Shown here: piece after piece, positions 12,763 through 25,500 of the stretch
Position numbering within the stretch: the first letter of the stretch is position 1
How the letters are laid out: the number at the start of each line of letters is the position of its first letter
NCBI RefSeq assembly: GCF_015706575.1
Contig: NW_024037055.1
Span: 15,042,262 to 15,106,261, forward strand
Origin: Patiria miniata
Taxonomy: Eukaryota; Echinodermata; Asteroidea; Valvatida; Asterinidae
Length of the DNA stretch: 64,000 nt
Reading direction: 5' to 3'
Program-made: the position numbers and the translations under genes
The notes under the pieces: generated by a model
Told to the model about the DNA's origin: nothing
The model's database searches: none
The model's input: the letters and a program-made list of their open reading frames with translations, nothing else

Positions 12763-13078
12763 TATAACCACCAGGAGAACCACAATGTCAACATATATAC
12801 CTGGCGGGGAAATTTAGGCGTACAGGGGAGTTCCCAAACTAAAAACAATTACTAAAAGTAAACAGGCCAACCTATAGAGTCATTTATAAAACGGATCTCA
12901 TCGTGAAACTGGGTACTGGAAATCTGTCACGCGCTGTTATTGGCATGGCTTCAATTTTTAACTGAATTCATTGCTATTCATTGTTTTTATTGTACAAAAG
13001 GACTTTTGGTTCAGTTTATAGAGCAGACGCAAGTGAGTGTGAGCTGAGTTTGCTGTCGGCTCGGCCAAATTGCTGGTA
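12763..13078. repeat. Right copy of the flanking direct repeat
   Basis: Partner of 9168-9480: TATAACCACCAGGAGAACC, GGCCAACCTATAGAGTCATT, CTCATCGTGAAACTGGGTAC, then TCGGCCAAATTGCTGGTAAC. Together the two copies bracket the foldback MITE and the retrotransposon. Confidence 0.65.
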
Positions 13079-13083
13079 ACTAA

Positions 13084-13494
13084 AATCGTTTTATTTTACG
13101 CGTGTCAAATATGTCTGGGTTTTTTGGTTCAGATTCTTTAACCTGCAAATTCTCAATGTGTAGAAACAGCTTATTAATGTAGCATTAGCAGACAAGTTTG
13201 GAAAAGAGTCTGAAACGGACGCGTTTCCTTTCTTCGTTTGATTGTAATTGGCGATGGTTTGTTTCTTAATATCTGTATTGTTCGATTCTTCAGCAAACAA
13301 TTTCTCTGTGTGGAGAAACAGATACAGATTGAAACGGACACGTTTCTTCTATTGTAATTGGCGTTGGTTTGTTCCTATATTTCCGTTCTTTTTTCGTTTG
13401 TGTTTATGTCTTGTCACTTCGCCATGATATCAAGATTTGATTGAGGTTATTACATTTCCATTATTGGTCAGCTGGTTTCATTGATGTTGCAACG
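13084..13494 (+). promoter_or_regulatory. Conserved upstream block of gene B (probable promoter and 5' UTR)
   Basis: About 410 bases before the start codon are almost identical at 37852-38262 (gene C) and 62524-62934 (gene D). It holds two imperfect direct repeats that begin GAAACGGAC(G/A)CGTTTC and contain GTAATTGGCG(A/T)TGGTTTGTT (about 13211 and 13331); the first words are near-palindromes. No TATA box or transcription start can be assigned by eye. Conservation may reflect recent duplication rather than selection. Confidence 0.5.
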
Positions 13495-13585
13495 ATGGTG
13501 CGAACACGCCGACGAGACGAAGGAGGGACCGGCGTGATACTTGTGATGCTGTTGGTGCTGATAGCTCAACTACCAAGCGTCTTAG
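13495..13585 (+). CDS. Gene B exon 1: start codon and signal peptide
   Basis: ATG at 13495 sits in a good context (caacgATGG). The 30 residues show a charged n-region (MVRTRRRDEG), a hydrophobic core (VILVMLLVLIAQL) and a small-residue end (PSVLG), as expected of a secretory signal peptide. The exon ends one base into a glycine codon at a GTGAG donor. The same exon with three residue changes or fewer opens genes C and D. An upstream ATG near 13485 is out of frame, so 13495 is preferred. Confidence 0.8.
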
Positions 13586-16500
13586 GTGAGAATCTGTGTT
13601 GTTGTCGAGTTCATCATAAAGTAAGATCCCAAGGACGGATCCAGAACACACTTTTATTGTGGGGGGGGGGGGGGGGGGGGGGGGGGGGGGCGGGGGGGGG
13701 GGGGGCAAAACAGTCCCCCAAAAAGTGGATCCAAAAATTTACGGCGTGGAGTTCGGGGCCCGCTGAAGGGCCCCCATTTTTCTTGGATTTTTGGACGTGG
13801 TGCAATCTGAGCCGGCAGTTTGTGACCACTTTAACCAATTATTTTTTTCGAGCAAAAGATGTTGGTGTACCCAGTGGTTGGTTTTTATTGCGACGTCACT
13901 TAAAAAAAAAATCGGCTCTTTTTTTTGGGGGGGGGGGCAATGGCCCGCGCTACCCTCACCCCCCCCCCCCCCGATCCGCCCTTGTCAGGTCCGACCGTCC
14001 GTTTTGGTCCAGTTATACAAGTTCTAAGATTTTTGATGGGGGTCCGCCCAACAGTCCGAATTTCCATAGTTGGAAGGTTTATTGATCCGAAGGCTCGATG
14101 GTCCGAACACACAAATTTCCAATGACGGGGGGATTGATAATCCCAAGGTTCATTTGTCCGAAGTTCGGTAGTCCGAATTTATAATAAGATATTAGTTTGT
14201 CCGAAGGTTGCATAGTCCGAAACGAAAACAAGATTCAGTAGTCTGCATGTTAATAAGCAAGCACACTTGGTTCAATAGTCCGAATTTACAATAATGTTCA
14301 ATGGTGCATGTCAATTCGGACACGCAGTTGAGCCTTAATGTCGATTCGGACTATCGAACCTTCTGATTATTTGACCTTCGGACTGACGAACATCTGGACT
14401 AACGAACCTTCAGACAATCGAGCGGTCACGTTTTGATGGAGAGAGTTAGCGGTGTTCATATAGCAGTACGCAGTGGCTATTAAAGGGCAACCGCATTTTT
14501 TTTCTGTTATGTATTGTCTTGAAACACAACCAATAAAATATATGACTCAACAGAATTTGTGTATTGATCATGGGGAATAATTAACATTTCAAATGTTGTC
14601 AGAAAATATTTTGATTGTGTTTTATGACTCCCCGAAGACTTTGTACACAACCACTTGATATGTGTCAGGACATTGTGAGGAATGTCTTAGTTATTATGGC
14701 TGATCATGAAACTAAAGGTGTTCACGGACAATTTTGGAAAATGTGTCATTTGTTTTAGTGCGAAATATTTGTTTTAGTGCGAAATAGAATGAACGTTCAA
14801 AATCCCTGTTTCTATTTAACAAGTGATAATTCTATTTCCATGAAGGTGCATTCAGTTGTAAAAAAAAAATCGGCGTACGATTTCTAGAATGTGCACTGAA
14901 TTTAGTATATTCACATTTAATTTTAGCGCAAAATCGAAGGCACATTCGCAATTCTGTACTCATTTAATTTATCATCAATCTATTTCGCTAAATGTGCGAA
15001 AATGAAAACAGGATATGCGTCGTTCTCAAAATCAGCGCCAAATTGAATTGATGTTTTACAAATTCAGATGTACATTTTCCAAAATTGTCCAGTAAAACCT
15101 ATATTAACTTTGGAGGTTGTCAATGCTAAGTGCAATCATTATATACAGTGTGTTTAAAAAAAAAAGGAAACCCAGATGTAAATAAGAATTATAAAAAATC
15201 TAATAAATATTTTCAAATACGTTAAAGATTATGTGAAACGCCAATGTGACCTCTTTCTAGTGATACCTTGATTGTTTGTCTGTGGCCACGGATGACTGAG
15301 CATTCATTGGTAATCTGTCAAGGGTCAAAACCTGTACTAGGCCAAGTTTGCGCAAAAGGGTAACTGGTATTCTGGGCATGTGGAACGACTTGATTTAAAG
15401 AAAGAAGACATCCTTTTCTCCGGAAGTTTCCACAAAAAGCTCTGCACGAAGTCTAGTCTAATTTCAACTAGGACCCAAAGAGTCAGCAATCTTGGGCGAT
15501 TTACATTTTGATCATTAACATTCCAATCCCTCGGGAATGTCCATAGCTACACCACTGTGACCGCAAGCCTCGACCACTGCTAGCGCCCTTTGAACACAAT
15601 GATCGTCGCCGCCTTTTATGTTGGTAACCAACAACCTCCCTTTATGCTGCATAATAAGTCATGTCACGTCGTTGCTGTTTTTTGAAAAATATATTTTACG
15701 GCAAAACAGGTTTTAACAAATGCGCAATTGTTAGATGTGAGTTACGAATTCAAGTTTATGTGCAGTTGTTGGTCCTTGAAAGCGTTATCTGTTCCTGTAC
15801 TTTGTCTGATGTAATTTTTGATGTGGCTATTTTTCGCATTTATAGACTATATATTGCCCAATGTATATACCCCCAAAAACAAAAATCAAATAATTTCATT
15901 AAAATAAAACACACAATTTGAAAATTTGAATTTGACTGTTTAAATAGTTGAAGCACATCCTTTAATCTCAAAGTTGAATGTCAGGCCCAGAAATTGATCA
16001 CAACTTAAGCAGGCTCCCAAACATGGCACCCTTAAAAGAATTTAAATCCTTATACAGGAATTCAACTGAATGTTCATCCTTTATTCCTGTGATTTTAGGG
16101 CAACCTGGTCATCTAGGGTGCTATGTGGACAAAAATGACGATCGTGCACTACAGGGAGATCAGTGGACGGATGTGAGTGCCCAATCTTGGGAGTGGTGCA
16201 TTGCTAACTGTTCACGCACGCTGTATCGTTTCATTGGACTGGAGTCTGGTAACGAGTGCTACTGTGGAAATGATGTCTATTCGAGGCATGGAAATGGCTA
16301 TGGCTGCAATATGACGTGTGAAGGAAACGCCGGTCAGACCTGTGGTGGATTAAACCAAATTGAAGTATACAGAGGTAAGACGTGACCCCTGCCTGATTTC
16401 ACAGGCTGGTTGTTAATAAAACGTGAAATGCTAGCTGACATGCAGCTAAGCCGCTGTGTCAAGATGACATCAGTCATTTCGAAGTCAGACACTGAAATAG

Positions 16501-19500
16501 TTAAAGTACCAGGTTAAAGAGCCTTGATTCATGATAAAAAATCACTACAAGGTAGACGCCCAAGTTAAGTGACATTAAACAGCTGTCAGATTGAAACTCC
16601 ATCATAACTGGTTGTTTAACTATAGGGCTTGACAAGGACTTCGTACTTTTTAGAATGCATGATTCACATTGCGAAGGAGGACGGTTCAACAATGATATTA
16701 ACAAGATGCAAGGTCAAACGTTCACAATGCAAAGGTACATGGTTCATATTGCAAAGAAGCAAGGTGCAACGTTGACATCAAGCATGATCAATGGTGTACA
16801 TTGACAAGATCGAACGTGAACATTAACAGGTTGGAACATTCACATTAAGAAGGAACAACTTCCACGATGCGATATTAAGCTACGTGCAACGTGCATATTG
16901 CGAAGGTACAACGTCAATATTAAGAAGTTACAAGGTTCATATTAAAAAGGTCAATATTAAAATGTCGTCCCAGGGCCACCGTAAATTACTGTGTGTGATG
17001 TAAAAGGTCACACGAACTTTCCCGCACATAAGGGCTAATCAAGTTGAATTGCATTCCTTTGAATTGAATTGAATTGAATTGAATTGAATTGAATTGAATT
17101 GAATTGAATTGAATTGAATTGAATTGAATTGAATTGAATTGAATTGAATTGAATTGAATTGAATTGAATTGAATTGAATTGAATTGAATTGAATTGAAAG
17201 TCAGAATGGAGAGGTCTAGCCCCATAAATGTGGCCTATTTACTGGACTGCCTCCGTAAACATAGGCCACACATCCACATGTACAAAAACGTGTCGATTTT
17301 GCCAAATTTTGATTTTCACATTTAGGCTTACTTTGTAGGTTTTTTTTTGCTTTAGAAGCATTCTCACCCTCTATATAGGCTAATCAGAAAGTGCTACCTT
17401 TTTCAGATGTCTAATTTTTGTGAAATTTTATGTTGAAATTTTGATACGCAAACGTGTGCAAATGTATCTGGAAATTTCACGAAAAATGGACATCTGAAAA
17501 AGGCAGCACTTTCTGATTAGCCTATATAGAGGGTGAGAATGCTTCTAAAGCAAAACAAACCTACAAAGTAAGCCTAAATGTGAAAATCAAAATTTGGCAA
17601 AATCGACACGTTTTTGTACATGTGGATGTGTGGCCTATGTTTACGGAGGCAGTCCAGTAAATAATAGGCCACATTTATGGGGCTAGGAGAGGTCGAGCGT
17701 GTATGTCCAACTAATGTCATTCCATTGCTGTCTGTTTGTTTGCATTCGCCTTAAAAGTATTTTAAAAAAAATATTACAATGTTAAAAACCACTTTAGGAC
17801 TTGAACATGCAACCTTCAGACTCTGAATCCAATCCACTTGCCAATAACAACTAACAACTTCACACTAGGCCTACAGTCTGGTATCGAAGTATACTATAAA
17901 GCTTCCATGGACCGAATAATAACAATAAACAATCTCAAATGCTACTGTGGGACTTGAACCTGCAACCATACGGGACTAATCTAGTGGAAGCGGATTGGAG
18001 AGGGGTATATTATATGCACCCCCCCCCCCGCCCTTCGTATTAATTTGCCTATCTTGGAAAGAGTCCTTTTTCCCAAAATTCTCTTTTTTTTCTCTCTGAG
18101 AAATTATTAGTTTTACTTCTTTTTCATCGATGTCATTAAATATCATTTTTTTATTCTACATTGTAATGAATTTTAAAATTATTTGGTAAACAGTTTTACT
18201 CATCCCTCACAATTGTTCTTAACTCCAGTATCTAGTGGCGTGTGCTCCAATCCTTATAAACAACCAAGTCATGGATCATACCACGTAGAATACCGTCCTT
18301 ACAATTATGACCTGGGCGACAGTGAGTATGTGGGTGCTCGGTTACGTTATACCTGCCACAGAGGTTACTATTTACCGTTCAACACTTCAACTGTCACATG
18401 TGTTACAGGCGACCCGTCTTCATGGGACCATTACGTCACCAAATGCCCAGGTAAATACCATAATTCAGAGGGCTATATTTTCAGTCCTGAACCACGGCGT
18501 AATTAACACCTGGGGCGTTGCGTTTTGAATTTAGAACAATACAATTCTGACTCGCTGGTAGTGTTGCGCATGCCTACGTGAGGATTGTGAACGTTCAACC
18601 AATAAAACGGTAAGAGGCACTGGATTTTTAGGAGTCCACATTTTATGTGACACTGGAAAAGTGTTTAAAACCAGCTAGCCATGTCTTTATCATCCGTTTA
18701 AGACCGGCCACGTGACGGGCTCTCGACCAATAGGAATAGTTAAACTGTCTGCGGTATTTATGAAATCCTATTTATGTCTTTCTTGGTCATTTAATACCAA
18801 ATACGTCATTTTGAATTACAGCGTGACTTTGGGGTTAAGAAGTAGTCCTTTTCATTGTTGTATAATTTTCAAAACGAATCAACTTTTACTATATTAATAA
18901 ATTAAAGTTATCACATCTTTTGCTTCAGCTTTTTTAAATACATAGAATAAATACATCATTTAGGCCTAATCTGATTTATAAGATTATTGACATTTGTTGC
19001 TTGGTCACTATCATTGGTTTACTGTAATCTCGATAGTTAGAAAAAATCAGATGACAATTTTAATTGGTTAAAAACCTGTTGACGTTGCTTTGTCAACTAC
19101 CAAACGTTTTAATTCAAGTTATTATTGTCGTTAGTTTTATTGATAATATTTTAGTTTAACCTTTATCCATCATTCACTTTAATCTCATATAATGCAACTC
19201 GAATAATTAACTTAAGTCTTTCTAATCTTTCATCTCTCTACTTTGGTACTTGTTGTAAATCTACACCGTGTTAACTGAACCCCTTCCCCCGGGTGATTTT
19301 GATTTTAGTAACTTTTTGTGAGTGGACGGTGGGGCGGTGGCGGGAAAAAAATGATTCTGTCTATCAAGAACAAAATGGCCGCTGTCTTGTTGCAGGCACA
19401 ACAATCAATGAAGATGTACATATGCACGTTTCTCCTGATGTCTTGGGTGTTCAGGCTTCAGTGCTTTTACCATTATACTCATGATTTGCATTTTCATGGT

Positions 19501-22500
19501 TATATAACCTTTTACTGAATGGGATTTGGCTTTCTGTTTTACTCCCCGTAAATCTTTATATGTGACAGGAAGAGCTCACAACTCCTGTTGGGTAATGATT
19601 ATTAAGGTGGTGATGATTATTAAGTTATTACTTAATTTATTTTGGGACACACTTTGAATTCAACATTTGGGCATATACGAGTAAATTACCGCACACCCAA
19701 GCCAAATTTGGCGTTGTTTTAAAACTACATTAGACCAGATAGAAACTACCAGTTGTCTTACTTTAAAGAAGTTGTTATTAAACACAGTTGTTTAATTTGA
19801 TGACAACTGAAAATTAGTTACACATCGATATTCGCTACACTGTGATGTCCTCCCTATGTTTCCCAAGCACTTAACAATTGATTTAAATATAAAACAGGCT
19901 GAGTGGTACGTACATGAAATTACTCAGATTGCGGCATACTGTGGAGGTAATACGGATGGGAATTTTTAGTTTGTTTTCAATATGAGTGTTTTACATACAC
20001 ATGCCACCATGGAAGCGTAGTATCAGGTGGGACCAAGGCTTTTGCACATTCGGGTAAATCACAAAGGCCTACTCAAATTTGTATCCTTGTGGAGACATCG
20101 CTTTGCTCTCCTGTACAAAATCGTAAGAGGCTCGGAAGCTATTTTAAAAATGCTCATATTTAAACCAAAATCCTGGGTTGAAATTCCGACCAAATATCCC
20201 TTATATAAAATACAGCAATTTACGACACATAAGTATACCTTGGAAATTCCTAAGGAAAGATTTCCATATCTGGCTATCACTTGTCACCCTGTGCACAAAC
20301 CCTATGAGACTGGTCTGAAAATTTGCAAGTGTTTTCTCAGTAAATCCTTTAATATTTTCCCTGCAAAATTTGACTTTTTAGGACAAATTATCACTTTCTG
20401 ATGGCTGATAGATCATGAAGGGAAACATTCGTGATGGCCAGATATGGAAATGTTTCCTAGTTTTTTAGTAAAATCCATATATCAACTTCGTGAAATCCTT
20501 GTTGAGACCTATTCACCCTAAGAAGGGCCTTGTGGAGACCTTTACAATTATTCTGTGTCGTTTAATACCCGGATCTCCACAAGGCATCATTTTTCGAAAC
20601 AGAACACACACTTGATACCCTTTTCTACTTCTCTCTTCATGGTCTTTTTCTTTTAGCGTGTACATCAATATCAAACTGTGCTGCTGGTCAGTTGCACTGC
20701 ACCACTACCACTGACCAACAATGTGACCAATGTGATGGAGACTATGGGTCCGATGGGGCAGATTACTCAAGTGTCAATAATGGAAGCGAGTGCAGAAGTA
20801 AGTAGTTGGATTTAGGACTGAATCTGAGTAAACATATGTTCACTAACTGTAGATATTTATTTTGATGACGGGAACTGTGCATTGGGACAACCCACATTTG
20901 ATAGTTAATTTGCCATTTGTGGACAGTGAGTATGTGCTATGGTCAACCATTTGAGAGCTCAATTCATCAATGTCCAAGTTTGAAGGGGTTCGCCCCGGTG
21001 TTTCTGGCAGTGGCTGCAATATGCGCCGCAGCACCTTGTAAACCCGTATAAGGTGCTACACAATGGTCTCATATTTCTCATAAACTTTATTTACCTTTCT
21101 TTATTAATAGACATAATTTCCAGCGCCTTGAGTACCTAATTGTTGGTAGATCCGTGCGCTATATGAGACTCCGATATTAAGTGTTTCTTGATTCTGTTTA
21201 TCAGAGCAATGTTCATGGAGGAAAGACAGCAACGCCTGTTACCCAGGCTCCTGCACAGACGCCAACTGCACATGCAGCAGTGGATTCTTGGGACCAGACT
21301 GCATGACCTGTAAGTTATACGCCTATATCCACGAAACTTTTGTATTTTCGTTCGCTCCACTGTTTAGACTTCAGAAGATGTGGTTGGAGCCAATCAGATC
21401 TCGATCACATTCTTTACCTCATGGATGAATAAAAACATTCCTCCATGATTACCTTTTCGATTAACTTACGGTATACGTTGCCTTTTATTTGCAATTTTGA
21501 TAACATGTCACAATAGAAGCTTGGATGTTTGTTACAACATGTACCCTAATGATACAATACAAGTAAATTATTTATTGTTAAGACTTTGCATACTTTTTCA
21601 TGAATAAAGTGGGTAGCGGTCAAGCACCAGTCCTATCAGAGCATCGCGCTACCCTCGAAGGGTCGACAACACTAGAATCCCCCGTGGTAAATGGTAGTAC
21701 GGACGCCGTCTACACCAACGTACGAGACTTCGCACGCATCAAGATATACTGGGAAAGCTCCTATCAACCTGTTGGACTTCCAAACTCTTCCGCTGGTGGA
21801 CATCCGTACATCCATAACGTTAGCCTGGGTGTTGTGTGGGCAAGAGTTGAAGCTTATGTTAATCGTGAGTTCAAACTCCATTATTTACAGTGAAAGTTTG
21901 AGTTGGTGGTGGATGGTATACTTTTAAATTGACCCAATCGCAGTCGGATGTAGGTTATTTTTGCGTGCTGCTTCTGGGTCAACGTACCTTCCCTTTAAAA
22001 TTTCTCATTAACTCATTCGTGTAACGAATACTTCAAATGCAAGTTACCAAAAGCAGTTGCAAACTTATATTTCTTTTCAATATATTGTTTGTTATTTATT
22101 GTATTTTTTATTTAATTGCGCATATTTTGTTTCTGGTAATTTAAGACAAAAATACCTCCTACAACTTCAATTAACTTCAAGGCATCTTCAAGATTCAGCC
22201 TTGTGCACTACACCTCGAAAATCTCGAAAAGATTAACTTTTTTTGGTCCATTATCGTTTGAATAATCAGGGTATTTTACCATTTTATCCATTAATTAAGG
22301 AAGTACAACATTGATATATTCGATAGCCGAACAGAACTGCTCAACAACCACAGATGGAGTGTATTTTAGTCCAGACAACCCTGCTGCAATCGTAGTTGTC
22401 TGTGAGCACACATTCAACGTGAACTTCAGTAGCTGGACCCCAGTCACAGGAGATGTGTAAGTCTGCACCAGCTTATATAGAGGGAGTCGTGTTCGATATT

Positions 22501-25500
22501 AAACAGAAAATTACAAAATCATAGTCGTCAGATATAACAGGGACAGGAATGAAGTGGACCTAATATTTTTGCTGCATATACTACTGTAACGGACAGTTGA
22601 TGCAGCACTTTTGTTGTCATTGCTTTCTTGAGCTAGAACTCCGGCGGAGCTGGCTCCGAAGCGGCAGCGCGCACCTGACCTGGTTTTGGGTCTGGCTAGC
22701 GCGCGTTCCGGAAATAGGCACTGCAGGTTACTTAAGTGGGATTCTTTTGTTCACTTAAGCGGTTAGGGCTTGGCTAGATTCCAGGGATGGGTAAAGTTGT
22801 TACAATTGTATACATTTGTTCAGACTGTGTGTTTTCTTTGCTGGGAATCAGCAATTGTGGTACTGGTAGCGGTGTGGCAAGTTGACCTCAGAGCTTTTGT
22901 GGTCAATAAAGTTGAGTTTCGATGTTCTGGAATTGGAAATCCTGTGTGTGTCCATTTTTCCTGCGTTTTGCTAGATTTGGAGGACAAATTTAGCTTACGC
23001 TACACTACCTTATAAGTTCAGACAGGTTTTTGTCACCTCCTGAAAGAGTAAGTAGTTCTTTAAAGGTGTAAGCATCAACATTTGTCTACTCAACTTAGAA
23101 CACAGAAAAATTCCTCTAGAAAATGTAAGCCATGAATTGAAAAGAAGATTTCAGTTTAGGAAATTATTTTCTGTAATGCTTGATATCTCCAAACTATTTT
23201 TGTTTCTTACAGACTAAGATATGATGTACACTCAACCAATGGCGGGTATCTGAATCTCTACAACAGAGACTCTAACAATACCATCATCACACGCTACTAT
23301 AATGGACAGACAGTGTCTGGGTATTCAACTTTCACCTTTGACTTTGTTAACCCCTACCACTGCTTGGATGTCGGAAGTGGATGTCGAATCTCCATGCTGA
23401 ATGCAGGGAACGATGTCACCTCACAGGTTAGTTGAGTTTAAGGTTGGTCTAATTGTTATTTGTATCTTGGCAGCAAATCAGGCTGCCAACAAAGTAAGCA
23501 AGATTTAAAAGCGTAGAAAGGTTTTAAAGCACGTATGGTCTAGCGGTGGAGCATATAATTCATAATCGTGAGATTGTGGGTTCGAGCCCCGCCGTGGCCA
23601 TGGGTGCTGTGCCCTTGAGTAAGGCGCTTAACTCCTCTCAACCCAGGTGTTCAATGGGTACCGGCATTGTTCAATGTTGGGAAGGTAACAGACTCGCTGC
23701 TGTGGAGGAGGTGTGGTGGTCCCCCCACAGCAGCATACGAGTCTGGCCCAATCACTAATGAGAGAGGGCACTCCGTTCCTGTTATCTTTTTAAGGTTGTA
23801 ATCATTTTATAACATTTTTAAAAACATTGAAAATTTCAAAGAAATAAAGTGTTGTCATGACTAGCATTCAGTAACTAAGAGTAAATCGTCAGCCTCTCTT
23901 TTCAAATGTAAAAAATAGATTTTTCATTATTTCCATCAGTTACAAAAGCAGTTCTCTAGATATCTTGTTAAAAAAAACGATTCAAATTAATTTGGAAATG
24001 TTAAAAGAAATGTGCATTAATTTACATAACATATGAAAGTTATCCCATTAGTACCTGCAATGCATTGTACTGAGTTAACCCCTCACACCGCCTCAAACAG
24101 CCACGTACAGCTATCTGTGGTGTTATTGATTTATGGAGGAGTTAAGACAATGTAATACAATTTTATACAAGTGCTAAAGGTTAATTCATGGATGGATCAA
24201 TAAAGCCATAGAGTGCTCGGGGGAATTCCAGTTGCTGCAGGGAGTAATAGGTTCAACTGATCTTTGTGAAATTGACCATTTCATCAAAGTTGTTGAGAGA
24301 AAAGAGATAGTTGAAAAACATCTTTAATTTGGGATCTCTTTACACTTCAGACAACAATGACGATCACTTGGCAAGGCTGGGCCGATGATCTAGCTGGTAT
24401 TAAAGAGTACAATCTAGAAGTGCGACAGCTATCGGGAAACCATGGCAACGAGATGACAGAAATCTTTGACATCCCTGCCGTTTATTCCGGAGTTACCAAC
24501 TCCAGTCAGAATGTCACTTTACCTCATGTTGGTAGGTTTTGTTGGATTAAAATTAGTACTTGTTCTTTGATGGACATGTTATTTAATATCTGCTGGAGCA
24601 GAGTTGCATCAGCTCATCTGCCATTCAGTCGGATCATTCCATCAACTTTTGATCATGTAATCTGATATATGTTGAACATTTCTTTCCGAATGTGATTGGG
24701 GATATGTACGTTCAAATTGATACTTTACGATGCTTATCCCATAAGTGTTGTTGGGATGGCGAAAATTACCCGTCAATTATTTATCACTCAATATTGATTT
24801 GATGTCATCTCATGTATATGACCCGTTTACCAATTTTTTCTTCCAAATAACTTGAAACTTTTAGAAATAACTTACTCAGAACAATTTTTATGATAGTTCC
24901 TGCTGAATCAGGCTAATTGTAATCCATACTACTTCTTGTCCTATATTATGACATCAAGTTGGAGTATCGATGAGAAAAAACGTCACATGAGGTGATTGAT
25001 GATTCCTGCTCCAATGCGCCAATATTTTAGCCTTTCCCCAATATTTCTTACAAAATGCTCTCATTTCATATCCACAGGTGTATCCACACGTGTATACTCC
25101 ATCGTCCTCACCACTGTCGACAACGCTGGTAACTTCAGACTCAGCAGACGTTTTGTATTCTTCGACGACGATCCTGATGATGTGACTATGCAGAACAACG
25201 CATCTGTGCGATTACTTTCAGCGACTAAAGAAACCGACTACGAGTGGTTGATTGACCTAGACTCCAACGGGGGGATGACATCAGTACTTCTTGATTGGAC
25301 AAACAGATTCATCAATATTCATCACCTGAATCAAGGATTTTTGAAACCCATCGGGTCTTATGTCAATGCAACTATTGACGATGGTAATTAATTAGGCTCA
25401 ATGAGATACCAATTATAAACAGACTTTTTTCAGCAGTAGCAGCTATCACTTTATGAGATTTTGAGAAGATCTTATAGGAGAATCAGAAAACTCAAAAATA

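Larger units (their letters stand above)
5545..13494. other. Spacer between genes A and B
   Basis: About 7.9 kb, longer than the B-C and C-D spacers (5.0 and 4.7 kb) mainly because of a retrotransposon-bearing insertion at about 9142-13085. No cellular coding region is convincing here. From about 7860 to 9140 it matches the B-C and C-D spacers in broken form. I see nothing definable at 6900-7850. Confidence 0.6.

Noticed and set aside
13441..14085. 214-codon open frame over the G run
   Set aside because: Only its beginning (exon 1 of gene B) is real; the rest reads through the splice donor into poly-G and repeat DNA.
15150..15180. Possible Tc1-like end (TACAGTGTGTTTAAAAAAAA)
   Set aside because: No matching inverted end could be found in the following 1.5 kb.
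16986..17225. Minus-strand open frame over the GAATT run
   Set aside because: A pure microsatellite translation.
20027..20401. 124-codon open frame, also open in part in gene C (41367-41618)
   Set aside because: It lies in an intron, in a stretch with inverted repeats, and is 5'-shortened in C; no domain is recognised. Its conservation is explained by recent duplication.
23536..23600. Possible tRNA gene
   Set aside because: Box A and box B are present, but no full acceptor stem or cloverleaf can be drawn and a SINE body follows; the same holds at 44898, 30297 and 55203.
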